A DNA stretch of 64,000 nucleotides from Charina bottae (Eukaryota > Chordata > Lepidosauria > Squamata > Charinaidae): the NCBI GenBank assembly GCA_023362775.1, contig JALMGJ010000013.1, positions 25,460,274 through 25,524,273 of the forward strand, read 5' to 3'. Positions 56,101 through 64,000 of this stretch are shown here, piece by piece. The stretch's first letter is position 1; each line of letters starts with the position of its first letter. The translations under genes and the position numbers were made by a program. Below the pieces are notes generated by a model that saw only the letters and a list, made by a program, of their open reading frames with translations, made no database searches and had not been told where the DNA came from.

Positions 56101-59100
56101 TCTCTGAAAGAAAGCAACTTAAAGCCCTCCCAGTCTCTGCCTTTGCCTCCCTATATGGTTTAAGCAGAAATTTAAGTCCTAACTTTTATACTAGAGGCAG
56201 AAAGCCACAGAGCTGGTAAACTGTATTACTGCCCTTCTGTGTTACCATGTCAGGCAAGTCATGAAGAAGCTGTTTTTTGCTATATGACACAGGAGAAGGG
56301 AAAGGGGTCTTCTAGCCCTATGTGAAGCAAACACTTTGCTACCCTTTCCATCTTTCCTGCCTTGGCCTCAAATCTTCCTAGATGCTACTGAATCAGCCTA
56401 ATATTAGATACATCTTCAAGTCCTGTTGTTATTACCTTGTTTTCATAAAATTTCTATAATCAATTTTCATGTTAAGAAGCAGTCTTAAATCATTATCTTC
56501 CACGTGTTAGCTACGCCACCCTTATACACTAGGAAGGCATAGGATTTTAAGAATGTGGCCAGCATTGCAATACTTTCAACGTATGGACTACTCGCTGATT
56601 TTAAGAAAGTCAAGTTCATAAGTAATACCTCTTTAAGATATACAAAACAAATAGAGATGCATGAGGTCAGAGAAACGTACCATGAGTACAATGCAGAGAA
56701 GACAGGAGAAAAGCAACAAAAGGCGGCAGCAGCAGCACCACCACCGGCACCACTTCCCAGGGTTAGTTGGAATCAAAAGGGAAGCAAGCAAGAGCAGCAA
56801 CAAGGAGAAAAGACCAACAGTGAAGGCCACAGATGGGCAACAAGATCCGGGAAGGGCAAAGGTGGTTCAGCACACTGGCCCACAAAGCAGAGCCTGGGAT
56901 ATTTGCCTATTTCTGGACCACGTGTGCACATCCTCCAAACTCTGTGCAGACACATATGGCTCACAACTGGAAGCTTTTCTATTAAGCTAGGTTAAGCTGG
57001 CTTGTATCTGATGCATCCATCTTGGAACTTACATTCTTTTGCAGAAACCCACGTTTGTGACATAAAATGGCGTGTGTCTTGACTGCCCAGGGCCACACTT
57101 CATTGTTTACTAGCGCTGTGCAGTTCATCACATTAGATTCCAAAACAGAGCTCTCAAGTGTAGAGAAATGTGAATGTACCACCTGTTGGCAACTCTTAAA
57201 GCAGCCACACCTGTTTCCAGAATCCCACAGCTGCAGCAGAACCTTCCCTACAGCAGCTGCGCACTCCTAGAAACAGACGCTTTAACCAGTTGCTGATGAG
57301 TGCCACATACGCGCACTTGTGCATTCCAAAGCCCCTGTTCGGAATCTAACCCAAAGAACTGCGCAGTGCTACTCTTCGCTATGAACTTAATCTGACCTTG
57401 CTTTATTACTCAAAGTTTGTATGATTTGCAAGACACACTTATAAAACCCTGCAGTCCTACTCGTATCTACTTAGAAGCAATCCTATTCAAGTAAGTAGAT
57501 ACGGATTGCAACCTAAAAAAGACACTGGATAGATACAAAATGACACACTGAAAGCTTAAGATTTCTGGGTATGTGTCAATTTCTTTTAGTTGTAAAAGGA
57601 AAATTGAACTAATTTGGTTTTTCCTTCTATTTTTATAGTAACTTCAAGACAAGCAAACATGGTTGCTATTTCCATATTCTACTATCTACTCTGACTCTCT
57701 CTAAAATATTTTTGCTTCATGGAATTACAGTAACACTAAGGAGATAAAATAGTGCAGGAAGAAGCGAATGTTTACCTGTTTTGTTCCCTCTAGTTCTTGA
57801 AAATAACGCCCAGGCATGAAAGAATTTACCATTTTCTGTCAATTATTTTCAATGTAGGAAAAATGTTTCTGTTTTATTTTTGGTTGTAGGCCTATTGCTG
57901 TAGGCACTATAAATTTGAACACAGAGAGATAATCTTACATTTAAACAGAAATATTTATCCTGGTTGCTAGCCAGAAGGTAACTGCTCTTGTGATGATTTC
58001 CCCCCTTGTATTATTCATGTATTTCCACAAGGGGGAGACTTCTATTGCAATAAGAGAAATCATGTCACCACCAACACCCAAGCCTTTGTTTTGACGCGTG
58101 GGAGAATACAAACCTAGACGAGATGCTAATATTTCCCTCCTTCTTATACTCTCTCTTTATGTTCTGCACTGAGAATGTGCAGGACAAAGCAAGTAGGTGA
58201 AGGGAAAACTAAGAAGAATGGGCAGACATGTTAGACAGGAGGAGGTAAGGCAGAAGAACAGGCCAAAGCAGGGCAACTTTATGGATTTGCAAACAGGTAA
58301 GGTCTACCTGGCAAGCCAGTGCCTGCTGGGAAGGGCCAGTCGAGAACTGTGGTACTTTGGAATCCACCGGTGGCAGGTTGTGGTTCTGGTTCAGCTCTCG
58401 GCTGGCAGGCGGCTGCAGGGCTGCGCCTACGCTGCTGCTGACTATCACCGAGGCTGGGACACTGCTTGTGGTGCTGAGTGCAGTGGTGGCTATGCTGTAG
58501 ATGGGCAGAGGCATTGGCAGATGGGGAGGTACGGTGGATTCATTCATACTGCTCTCCTGCTGCATTTTCAGGGCTGGCGAATAAAATTGCTGCTGCTGCT
58601 GCTGGCTCTGATCCTTCTGAAATTTCCAAGAGATTTAGCATGGACCACCTTTACATTATTTGCCCACCTTTAGCAATGCTGATTATTGTTTAGGCTCACA
58701 TTTGAGTTTCACTGAACTGAAAAACTTTAGCACATGCTAGACTTAGTACACTCGGAGCTTCCTCCCCTGCTTTCCCCTGTCACAAAAATCAAGCTTATGT
58801 AGAAAGCCACACCTGAAGCTGTGCTCTGCATAATTTTGTCACCAGAAATCAACGTGCCTTCCTTTGTAATCTACAAAACTCATAACTAATGGAAGCTACA
58901 CAATCTATATTCACATTCAAATCAGGCTCTGGCCCTTTAAAGAATGCAGTTTCTAATCATAAACTGATCTTTACACTATGAAAGGCAAACACATCCAGCC
59001 TACTCTGTTGTCTTGCTGTGTGTAGACAGCCTACTGAAATTTGACCCTGGTAAACAAGTATCAGTATTACCTATGAGAGCAGTCATACCCTCACCTCAAA

Positions 59101-62100
59101 TCTGCAATCCATTAATTTGAATGTTGCCCTAATTATTCAATTGATTATGTGTCATTGAATCAGTGCTGATTTTGTGTATACGTGACCATTACAGATATTT
59201 GTATTTGTTGATTTAAATTACACCACCTGTTCAGCCTTACTCTGATTCTTAAAAAGCTGAAGATTTGGGGGGAAGGTATGGTTAGAAATAATGAGCTATC
59301 AGAAAGAAGTGGTGAGGTCTATGGGACAAAGTCAAAGAAATGAAGTTTGCATATCAAGATATGTGAATAGGAAAAAAAGGAGCAACATGGAATATCAAAA
59401 CTGCTATACTTTAGTTAATAGAAAGCTGGTCCCTTCCACTATTTTTCAGCTTTTACCAAGTGATCTTCAAAGCCTTCTTAGTTATCTTGAAGACTAGAAT
59501 GTTTCAAAATTAGAATAATTTAATGGCTCTGAGTTGTCATGGCCACAAACTTTCTTGACTCTATCCACTCATGTTCTGCTAGTAAACTGTAATACTAAAT
59601 AGTAAATTGTAATAGTAAATAGCCACCCAGAGTTGCTTAAGATGGGCGGCCATATAAATCTTTTAAACAAACAAACAAACAAATAAAATTGGAGTACTCA
59701 GCAGAGATAGAACAGACTAATCAAAGCATCAGGAATAGCTGTGATTCTAAGCATTGTTTAACTTGCCTGCTGTAGAAACATCTGCATGGAATCCTGGGAG
59801 ATGACAGTTCCAGCAGCTGTCTGGCCCAAAATAATCTTTTCAGGACTTGATGCCACCAAGTTAGGGCTGGACTGGGAAGTCACAGGTATCTGCGCTGGTT
59901 GTTGAGGTGGTGATGTTTGTTGCTGAACATTCAGCTGAAGCTGAGAAGGAGCAGAGGGCTGAGAGGTGGACTGGACAGTTAGCATATTGGCTTGATCACT
60001 GCTTGGTAGCAGGTTGGTGCTGGACGTTGACTGTGGCTGAATAAGACCAGGGCTCTGGCTGCTGGCATTAGGGGGTGCTTGTATGGTCACAGTTTGGTTG
60101 AGGCTCTCAGTAGCATTTAACATAGCCACTTGGTTAGGCAGAGTGACTCCTTGGATAACAGTCTGACCGCTCTGATTGATGGCACCACTGGTCAGTGAGG
60201 CTGCAGCAGTGGGCTGGCTTTGAGTTGTCAGGCTACCAGCCAGAGATACAGGCATCTGGAAGAGAGTTGGCTGGCCAACCTGCCCTGGTTGCAACTGGAT
60301 AGGTGCAGAAAGAATATGAGCAGTTCCATGTGCATTCTGTGAGGTGAGTACCTGTCCCAAATTGAGTTGGCTTGCCAGATTCTGATTGGTGAGAATTTGG
60401 GCAGGCAGTGCTTGATTTATTAGCTGCCCACCTGGGCCTTGGCTGGTGATGATATGAGTTTGCCCACTAGGATGTGAGGTTGTTAGAATCTGACCACCCA
60501 TGTTAGCCTGTAATGCTGAGAGCTGCTGAGGGATCTGAACTGTAGATGTTCCAGTGAGTTGTCCTGGGAGAAGGAACTGATTTTGACCCTGCAACATGGC
60601 CTGAGGGACATGCTGTGCTGGGATAACAATGCTGCTGCCTTGATTAAGCAGATGAACACTCATTGGCTTGTTAAGGGTTTGTTGCTGTGGTGGCGGCTGC
60701 TTGAACATGTTGGCAGGCAGCCCTGGTGGGAAGCCAGAAAGCACCACATTCTGTCCTGCTTTGCCTGCCATAAAAGTTAAGTTCTGCTGAGCTTTCTGTT
60801 GCTGGAGAGCAGCCTCATTCTGGAGGGTCAATGTGGTGTTGTTGGGGCCAAATGGTTTGGGGGTAATCTGGTACAACTTCTGCTGAAGAACTCCTGCAGG
60901 TTTGGGTTGAATTGGTGTGGGTGTCCGGTGAATGATTACATTTTGGGCTTGAACAAGTGGGCTGCTCAAGTTTGATGTGACGGTGAGTGGTTGGGAACCC
61001 TGAGTGGCTGATACACTTCCAAACATGGAGCTTCCATTCAGAGTTGTAGTGGCCACTGCTGGGAGGTTCTTCTGGATCACAAGACCAGCATTCTGTGGGG
61101 ATACTCCAGCGGAGGCAAGGGTGACCTGCTGTTGTTCTGGTGCCGTCTGAGTGATATAACTTCCTACTGGCATAGTGGCTACTTGGGAAGGCTGAACTTG
61201 CTTAGCAATAATCTGTTGAGTAGGCTGGTTAATTGCCATAACTTGCTGGCCAACCACTTGAATCTGCCCAATGCCCAGTGCCCCACTGGGGCTCCCATTA
61301 GGCAGCCCTTGAAGGTTGGAAATTGGCTGTATGGTGACATTCCCTAAGCCAACTTGCTGAAGAAAAGGCTGCACACTGATGGCTTTGTTGACAACATCAG
61401 CCCCAACAGACTGTTGCACCAGTGCTTGATGAGTTAGGACAGCCGGCTGCTGTAGTCCAATAAGATCAGCCCCACTGGAAAAAATCTGTGGAGTACCATC
61501 CGAGGCAGTGTGGACCACCGGTTGGAGCGTAGGGAGCTGAAAAGAGCCCAGATCCAGTTCTGCCTCTGCTTCCAGAGTCTGCTCAGTGATGTTTGCCTCC
61601 TGCAAACTCTGCTGGAGGATATCACATGGTTGATCTGAATTCTGCAGGTTAGCTCCTCCTCCTGAAGGTGACCCCAGAATGTCATCTTCCAAGAAGTCTA
61701 AATCAACACTTGTTGTAGGTTGGCTTTGCTCAGCATTCAAATGATTGCCAGAGGTTTCTTGTACATGCAGCTAATAACAAGTGAAGATTAAAGCGCAGAG
61801 AGAGTAAAATAAATATTTCAGTGATATAAATAGAACAGAACTTCTAGATCTGTGTTCTGCAGCTTTATATTTTTTACTATATAAATAACATAATTGTTAC
61901 TCCATAATCTCATCAGTGTGTATAATGACCATTTTCTATTATATAATGCATATAATTTAATGGTTTACTTTTCTTTAGACCCATGTTAGCTAGTTTAACC
62001 TTTCTTTATTCCCATACCCAGTCAGTGATTTCCCTAAGAGAAACTTCTCTCACCAACCCCAGTTCTATTAGCCACAGAGGAGAAAAGATAAATAAAAGGA

Positions 62101-63622
62101 AGAACTTGTGTGGGAGAGGCAATTGGGGAATAGTACTGGGAAACTTAGTTAAAAACCCAACCCTCCTTCTCAACCATGATTCTAACCCTCATTTACTCCC
62201 ACCCCCATATGCTTTCAGGCAATGAACAAAATGCCAAGATATTTGATACCATGTCTCCCATGTCATACTATGTTCATTTCTTAATATACATCATTATATT
62301 GTATACATATTCTACTGACTGCAATTCAAAATGGACAAAAAAGTGGTAAGCATTTTCTATTTTGTATCATGCCTCACAGCGAAACATCTCATATAAGACA
62401 AAAAGCACTTTGCTAACCAAGATCCCAAGGCACACAAATGGAAATTCTTGACCTCATTCTGAAGGAAATCTTACCCAAGCTTTTGTGGCCTTCTAAATAT
62501 TGGTTAACCATACAAATCCTAGGATGGCACCACCACATTCAGTGGCACCTAATAACAGTAATTCTGATATTAGGTGCCAAATCACTCTTAACGTTTCATA
62601 CAGATTATCACATTCCAACTTAATTAAAGATAGATGCAGATTCTCACTGCACAGACTACTTCCAAAATGCTTAAAGCAATATATGTTTTTAATTATATTT
62701 TTAATTTCATTATAGCATACAAATGAGTATTAGAGCCAGAATTAACTATAGAAATAGGGAAGGCTTTTTCCAGAAACATGTTTTTCAATGAAGATTACAA
62801 GTGAGGCATCATATTATTTACTGCCTTTCTGCACTGTAACAGTTTTTAGAAAAGTCTATGTTAATTATGATACCAGCATGTCTTCTTATGCTTAAATTCA
62901 CTGGAACCCAACATTATATTTTTTTGCTATTGTGCCTATTTATATTTTGAATTGTGCATCATTTACAAAGAAAGGAGTTGGGATTTCTAAAGAAATATAA
63001 ACTATGCTTTAAAAATGAGATGAAAAATACATACCCCAGCACCCTCAAAGAAGGCACTGGCTGCATCTCCCGTGTTATCCAAGAGATCATCGCTGTCAAT
63101 CTGTTATTAAAAAAGATTTAAATTACTGTATGTAAATTCAAAGCTGAGAGAATATTTGAGGAATTGGACTGTCATGGAAAAGAGACCAAATGGTATAACT
63201 TTATCTGGACAACAAGACAACAGTTAAATTCCTCTCAGTGGCTAGGTTTCTTCCCAGGAGCTATGCATATACTTCCCTTGTGAGGTGAAGTTGTTTTGCC
63301 TCTTCACTTTAACCAGGAAATAAATAGTTTATCCTCCTACATAGGCAGTAATTCTGTGATAACATTTATTTTCCATTGTTCAAAGTTTCTGGAGAAAATG
63401 ACTGGCAGAAAAGTTTTCTCAGGTCATCAGTTCTAAGACTGGCACCACCTCAGTTTTCTGCATCACTTTTCTTTTTGTAGGCATATAAGCCAACAAAATA
63501 TTGCATGGTATTTGTATTTGTATTTGTTAATTAAACATGTAGCAAATTAAAATGAATATATAAAAGAGCAAAACCTCACCTTTTCAGATCCATGTAAAAA
63601 ATCATTCAAGGCCTGAGGATCA
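42893..63622 (-). CDS. BICRA: BICRA (GLTSCR1), ncBAF/GBAF chromatin-remodelling subunit; 5' end outside window
   Basis: BICRA is a nuclear scaffold subunit of the noncanonical SWI/SNF complex and contacts BRD9. Thirteen phase-consistent exons on the minus strand are 63622-63580, 63100-63035, 61770-59767, 58616-58308, 55659-54952, 53783-53441, 51803-51676, 50747-50622, 49299-49235, 48326-48178, 47574-47483, 45434-45332 and 44127-42893. They give about 1,790 residues; human BICRA is about 1,560. Landmarks include SVDLDFLEDDILGSPS, long Q-rich tracts, the conserved GLTSCR domain (FEDALQRLLPYHVYQG, VSTQLLKRTQAMLNKYRLLL, EMVMIDRMFIQEE), KTYEARSRIGLKLKIKQEAG, and the tail NGGLGARTLNR. Only the exon encoding the first dozen or so residues is missing. 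The extra length against human lies mostly in Q/S/T- and proline-rich stretches. Confidence 0.96.
45332..45434 (-). CDS. BICRA: BICRA exon, GLTSCR domain end
   Basis: A 103-nt exon encoding RVSPSAEMVMIDRMFIQEEK through LAKEKP. It is nearly invariant among vertebrates as I recall the family. The acceptor is gttgcag and the donor GTAAGT. Phases are 0 in and 1 nt out. Confidence 0.96.
46080..46168 (+). repeat. L2/CR1-type LINE tail
   Basis: The phrase aaccgcccagagtcccctctgg, then gagatgggcggtgatataag, then (AAATA)n: the standard squamate L2/CR1-type 3' terminus, here truncated to under 100 bp. Confidence 0.75.
47483..47574 (-). CDS. BICRA: BICRA exon, GLTSCR domain middle
   Basis: A 92-nt exon encoding DEEFEMVSTQLLKRTQAMLN through LLEESR, the helical part of the GLTSCR conserved domain. 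The acceptor is tactag and the donor CGG|GTAAGA. Phases fit both neighbours. Confidence 0.96.
48178..48326 (-). CDS. BICRA: BICRA exon, GLTSCR domain start
   Basis: A 149-nt exon encoding FLEQLHKHQGAVLHPDYKT, then FEDALQRLLPYHVYQG and LPSPHDYRK. This begins the conserved GLTSCR domain that anchors the protein in the remodelling complex. One base completes the codon begun in the preceding 65-nt exon. Confidence 0.96.
49235..49299 (-). CDS. BICRA: BICRA 65-nt exon
   Basis: Encodes YDSKLGSLKKAPMLQPSKEA plus two bases of a Cys codon, completed by the next exon to give KEACFLEQLHKHQ. The acceptor ttctctttctttaccag and the donor GTAAGT are both strong. Phase demands exactly such an exon here: the upstream exon ends on a whole codon, while the downstream one needs two bases. 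It is too short for ordinary frame searches. Confidence 0.93.
49430..49704. mobile_element. Tigger/pogo-like MITE (copy 2)
   Basis: A 275-bp element flanked by TA, starting CAGGTAGTCCTTGCTTAACA and ending AGCGAGGACTACCTG. It shares termini with 3227-3609. It lies in a BICRA intron 131 bp upstream (in transcription) of the 65-nt exon. Confidence 0.85.
50622..50747 (-). CDS. BICRA: BICRA exon (VISSVSGLNLGKGQ)
   Basis: A 126-nt exon of 42 whole codons with a glutamine-rich end (SSAQAQIQQQ). The acceptor is ttgtcag and the donor CAG|GTGAGA. It is less conserved than the domain exons; membership is supported by its phase and position. Confidence 0.92.
50812..50954. mobile_element. Tigger/pogo-like MITE (copy 3, eroded left end)
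   Basis: The right end cgaggactacctg followed by TA matches copies 1 and 2. The left end is diverged (acctgaggtgactcgcttaa). The interior has a strong inverted repeat around gtcacgtgatg. Confidence 0.7.
51676..51803 (-). CDS. BICRA: BICRA exon (IAAAVSAESKTFSS)
   Basis: A 128-nt exon rich in Ser, Thr and Gln, ending GKPTIPHAIQQSVQ. Two bases complete a serine codon begun in the preceding exon. The acceptor is tttctccag and the donor GTAGGT. Confidence 0.92.
52143..52168 (+). repeat. CT microsatellite
   Basis: An interrupted CT run in a BICRA intron. Confidence 0.85.
53441..53783 (-). CDS. BICRA: BICRA exon (VPQGIILQ)
   Basis: A 343-nt exon opening VPQGIILQTKQSTPTS, where human BICRA has a similar VPSGIILQ start. 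The rest is a Q/T/S/V-rich low-complexity stretch, including QVTVTTTQAQAPAVHG. The donor is GTAT|GTAAGT. Phases fit both sides. Confidence 0.94.
53784..54951. other. BICRA intron with a near-complete SINE
   Basis: Contains the single-copy CORE/MIR-like SINE at 54073-54310 with a GT/CA-rich end. A T-run lies at about 54768-54778. Nothing else is recognised. Confidence 0.6.
54073..54310 (+). mobile_element. CORE/MIR-like SINE, unexpanded copy
   Basis: A tRNA-like head (ggtgtagtggttaaggcatt, then a B-box-like gttctagtcc) followed by the core gtgaccttgggccagtcac and gaccagaagtgaac-type sequence, ending in a GT-rich run. It carries one copy of the segment expanded at 19855-20505 and 26283-27128. 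The two AAACCA hexamers (from 54111 and from 54212) are 101 bp apart. Confidence 0.82.
54952..55659 (-). CDS. BICRA: BICRA proline/glutamine-rich exon
   Basis: A 708-nt exon of 236 codons. It begins LPSGQQKLPGASPSHS, runs through repeated RPPS and SQPQ motifs, and ends in TLHLTSEQQRSFQMV and KQLMDRFQQ, which resemble the human protein. The acceptor is ctctttcag and the donor CAG|GTATGG. The long antisense frames over it are shadows. Confidence 0.95.
55660..58307. other. BICRA intron (2.6 kb)
   Basis: Contains an L2/CR1-type tail at 56035-56085. A GCA-rich patch near 56722-56760 opens chance frames on both strands. No phase-compatible exon was found, although a donor-like sequence at 57774 was examined. 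Confidence 0.6.
56035..56085 (-). repeat. L2/CR1-type LINE tail
   Basis: On the minus strand it reads gagatgggcggtgactaaat followed by AT-rich repeats: a short remnant of the common tail. Confidence 0.55.
58308..58616 (-). CDS. BICRA: BICRA exon with short polyglutamine
   Basis: A 309-nt exon of 103 codons beginning KDQSQQQQQQFYSPALKMQQ and including SVPASVIVSSSVGAA, which human BICRA also has as SVPASVIVS. The acceptor is gaaatttcag and the donor CAG|GTAGAC. Confidence 0.94.
58617..59766. other. BICRA intron with GC donor
   Basis: An 1.15-kb intron that begins, in transcription, with GCAAGT rather than GT. It holds an L2/CR1-type tail at 59620-59690 and nothing else recognisable. Confidence 0.65.
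59620..59690 (+). repeat. L2/CR1-type LINE tail with AAAC repeats
   Basis: The phrase agccacccagagttgcttaag, then gatgggcggccatataaat, then an (AAAC)n run. Confidence 0.7.
59767..61770 (-). CDS. BICRA: BICRA large glutamine-rich exon
   Basis: A 2,004-nt exon of 668 codons. It begins LHVQETSGNHLNAEQ after the acceptor tattag, has the conserved LDFLEDDILGSPS, DQPCDILQQSLQEANITEQT and FQLPTLQPV blocks, and ends QDSMQMFLQQ. It is rich in Q, T, L and V with few charges, typical of a transcription cofactor scaffold. Translation does not start inside it: the frame stays open to the acceptor and joins the upstream exon in phase. The donor is GC-type. Confidence 0.96.
63035..63100 (-). CDS. BICRA: BICRA exon (IDSDDLLDNTGDAA)
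   Basis: A 66-nt exon of 22 codons encoding IDSDDLLDNTGDAASAFFEG plus AG, close to the human N-terminal acidic segment. The acceptor is taataacag and the donor GGG|GTATGT. Confidence 0.95.
63580..63622 (-). CDS. BICRA: BICRA exon (DPQALNDFLHGSEK), first visible
   Basis: A 43-nt exon. One base completes a codon from the unseen upstream exon, then DPQALNDFLHGSEK, identical to the human segment as I recall it. The acceptor is tttttccag and the donor GTGAGG. Confidence 0.94.
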
Positions 63623-63858
63623 CTGGAAAAATAATTGAGATGAATTTGTTTAAAGATGACTAGAAGAATTAACTTTTGCATTATTCTCTTGATTTTTAAA
63701 ACTTCCTAATGAATTACCAAAACTTCACAATTGCTTAGATTCTGACTGTTATAAATGTTACATTGCTAGAATATTACCATTTTTATTCATTGCCTTCATA
63801 CCTTATCAGCTACATTAGTGTGCAACATCTGTTTATTAGTATTCTGATAGAATACACT

Positions 63859-63914
63859 AATTATATAGAAACACACACTTATCTATACCTATAAGTGTGT
63901 GTTTCTATATAATT
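63859..63914. repeat. Perfect 24-bp inverted repeat with 8-nt loop
   Basis: Arms 63859-63882 and 63891-63914 are exact reverse complements (core atagaaacacacactta), separated by ctatacct. The structure could form a hairpin in RNA or a cruciform in DNA. No function is inferred. Confidence 0.85.
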
Positions 63915-64000
63915 GTGTGTAGGGATACACACATACATATAAAATCAATATCAATTTTTACACAAGGATGTTAAAGTGTTTTCTTGGTTTCTCTCCTATT

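Larger units (their letters stand above)
61771..64000. other. BICRA 5' introns at the window edge
   Basis: The gaps 61771-63034, 63101-63579 and 63623-64000 are AT-rich and contain no recognised transposon. A perfect 24-bp inverted repeat lies at 63859-63914. The N-terminal coding exon, promoter and CpG island must be beyond position 64000. Confidence 0.6.

Noticed and set aside
57770..57840. Donor-like site suggesting another BICRA exon in the 2.6-kb intron
   Set aside because: No acceptor gives an open, phase-0 exon; neighbouring exons already join in phase.
61738..61740. Apparent translation start of the large BICRA exon
   Set aside because: The codon is TTG; the frame continues to the acceptor and joins two further upstream exons encoding the known N-terminal segment.

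Overview
The window is vertebrate nuclear DNA, most likely from a squamate reptile and plausibly a snake. The protein-coding exons are spliced with long introns. The interspersed repeats are typical of squamates: a BovB LINE, four tRNA-headed SINEs of the Sauria type that share the BovB 3' tail, L2/CR1-type tails, and several hAT and Tigger-like MITEs. The species call is inference from repeat content and protein similarity, not from a database search.

Layout. Positions 1601-23686 (minus strand) hold a complete EHD2 gene in five coding exons, giving a predicted 536-residue membrane-remodelling ATPase. Its introns carry most of the window's mobile DNA. Positions 27378-33890 (plus strand) hold a decayed calpain gene with retained introns that most resembles CAPN12. 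It is broken by at least two in-frame stops, two frameshifts and a lost splice acceptor. Positions 42893-63622 (minus strand) hold BICRA (GLTSCR1), a subunit of the ncBAF/GBAF SWI/SNF complex. Thirteen consecutive coding exons can be read through to the stop codon, and only the extreme N-terminal coding exon lies beyond the right edge. EHD2 and BICRA are neighbours in the same orientation in human as well (19q13.3), so synteny supports both calls. About 8.6 kb downstream of the BICRA stop is AT-rich, has no recognisable repeat, and may be a long 3' UTR.

How the genes relate. EHD2 acts at caveolar necks and BICRA acts in chromatin; nothing here suggests a shared pathway. The calpain relic is the most informative element between them, because EHD and calpain genes are linked at other vertebrate loci. 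This looks like an old EHD-CAPN pair in which the calpain has died.

Mobile-element highlights. A 566-bp insertion consists largely of two ~220-bp inverted arms, each with a hammerhead-ribozyme-like core, flanked by a 16-bp target duplication (Penelope-like element suspected). Two SINE copies have had the same 102-bp internal segment amplified in tandem. A GC-rich hAT MITE family (three copies, each with a perfect 8-bp target duplication) varies in length through an internal 100-bp repeat. No RNA genes, CRISPR arrays, prokaryotic features or novel coding system were found.
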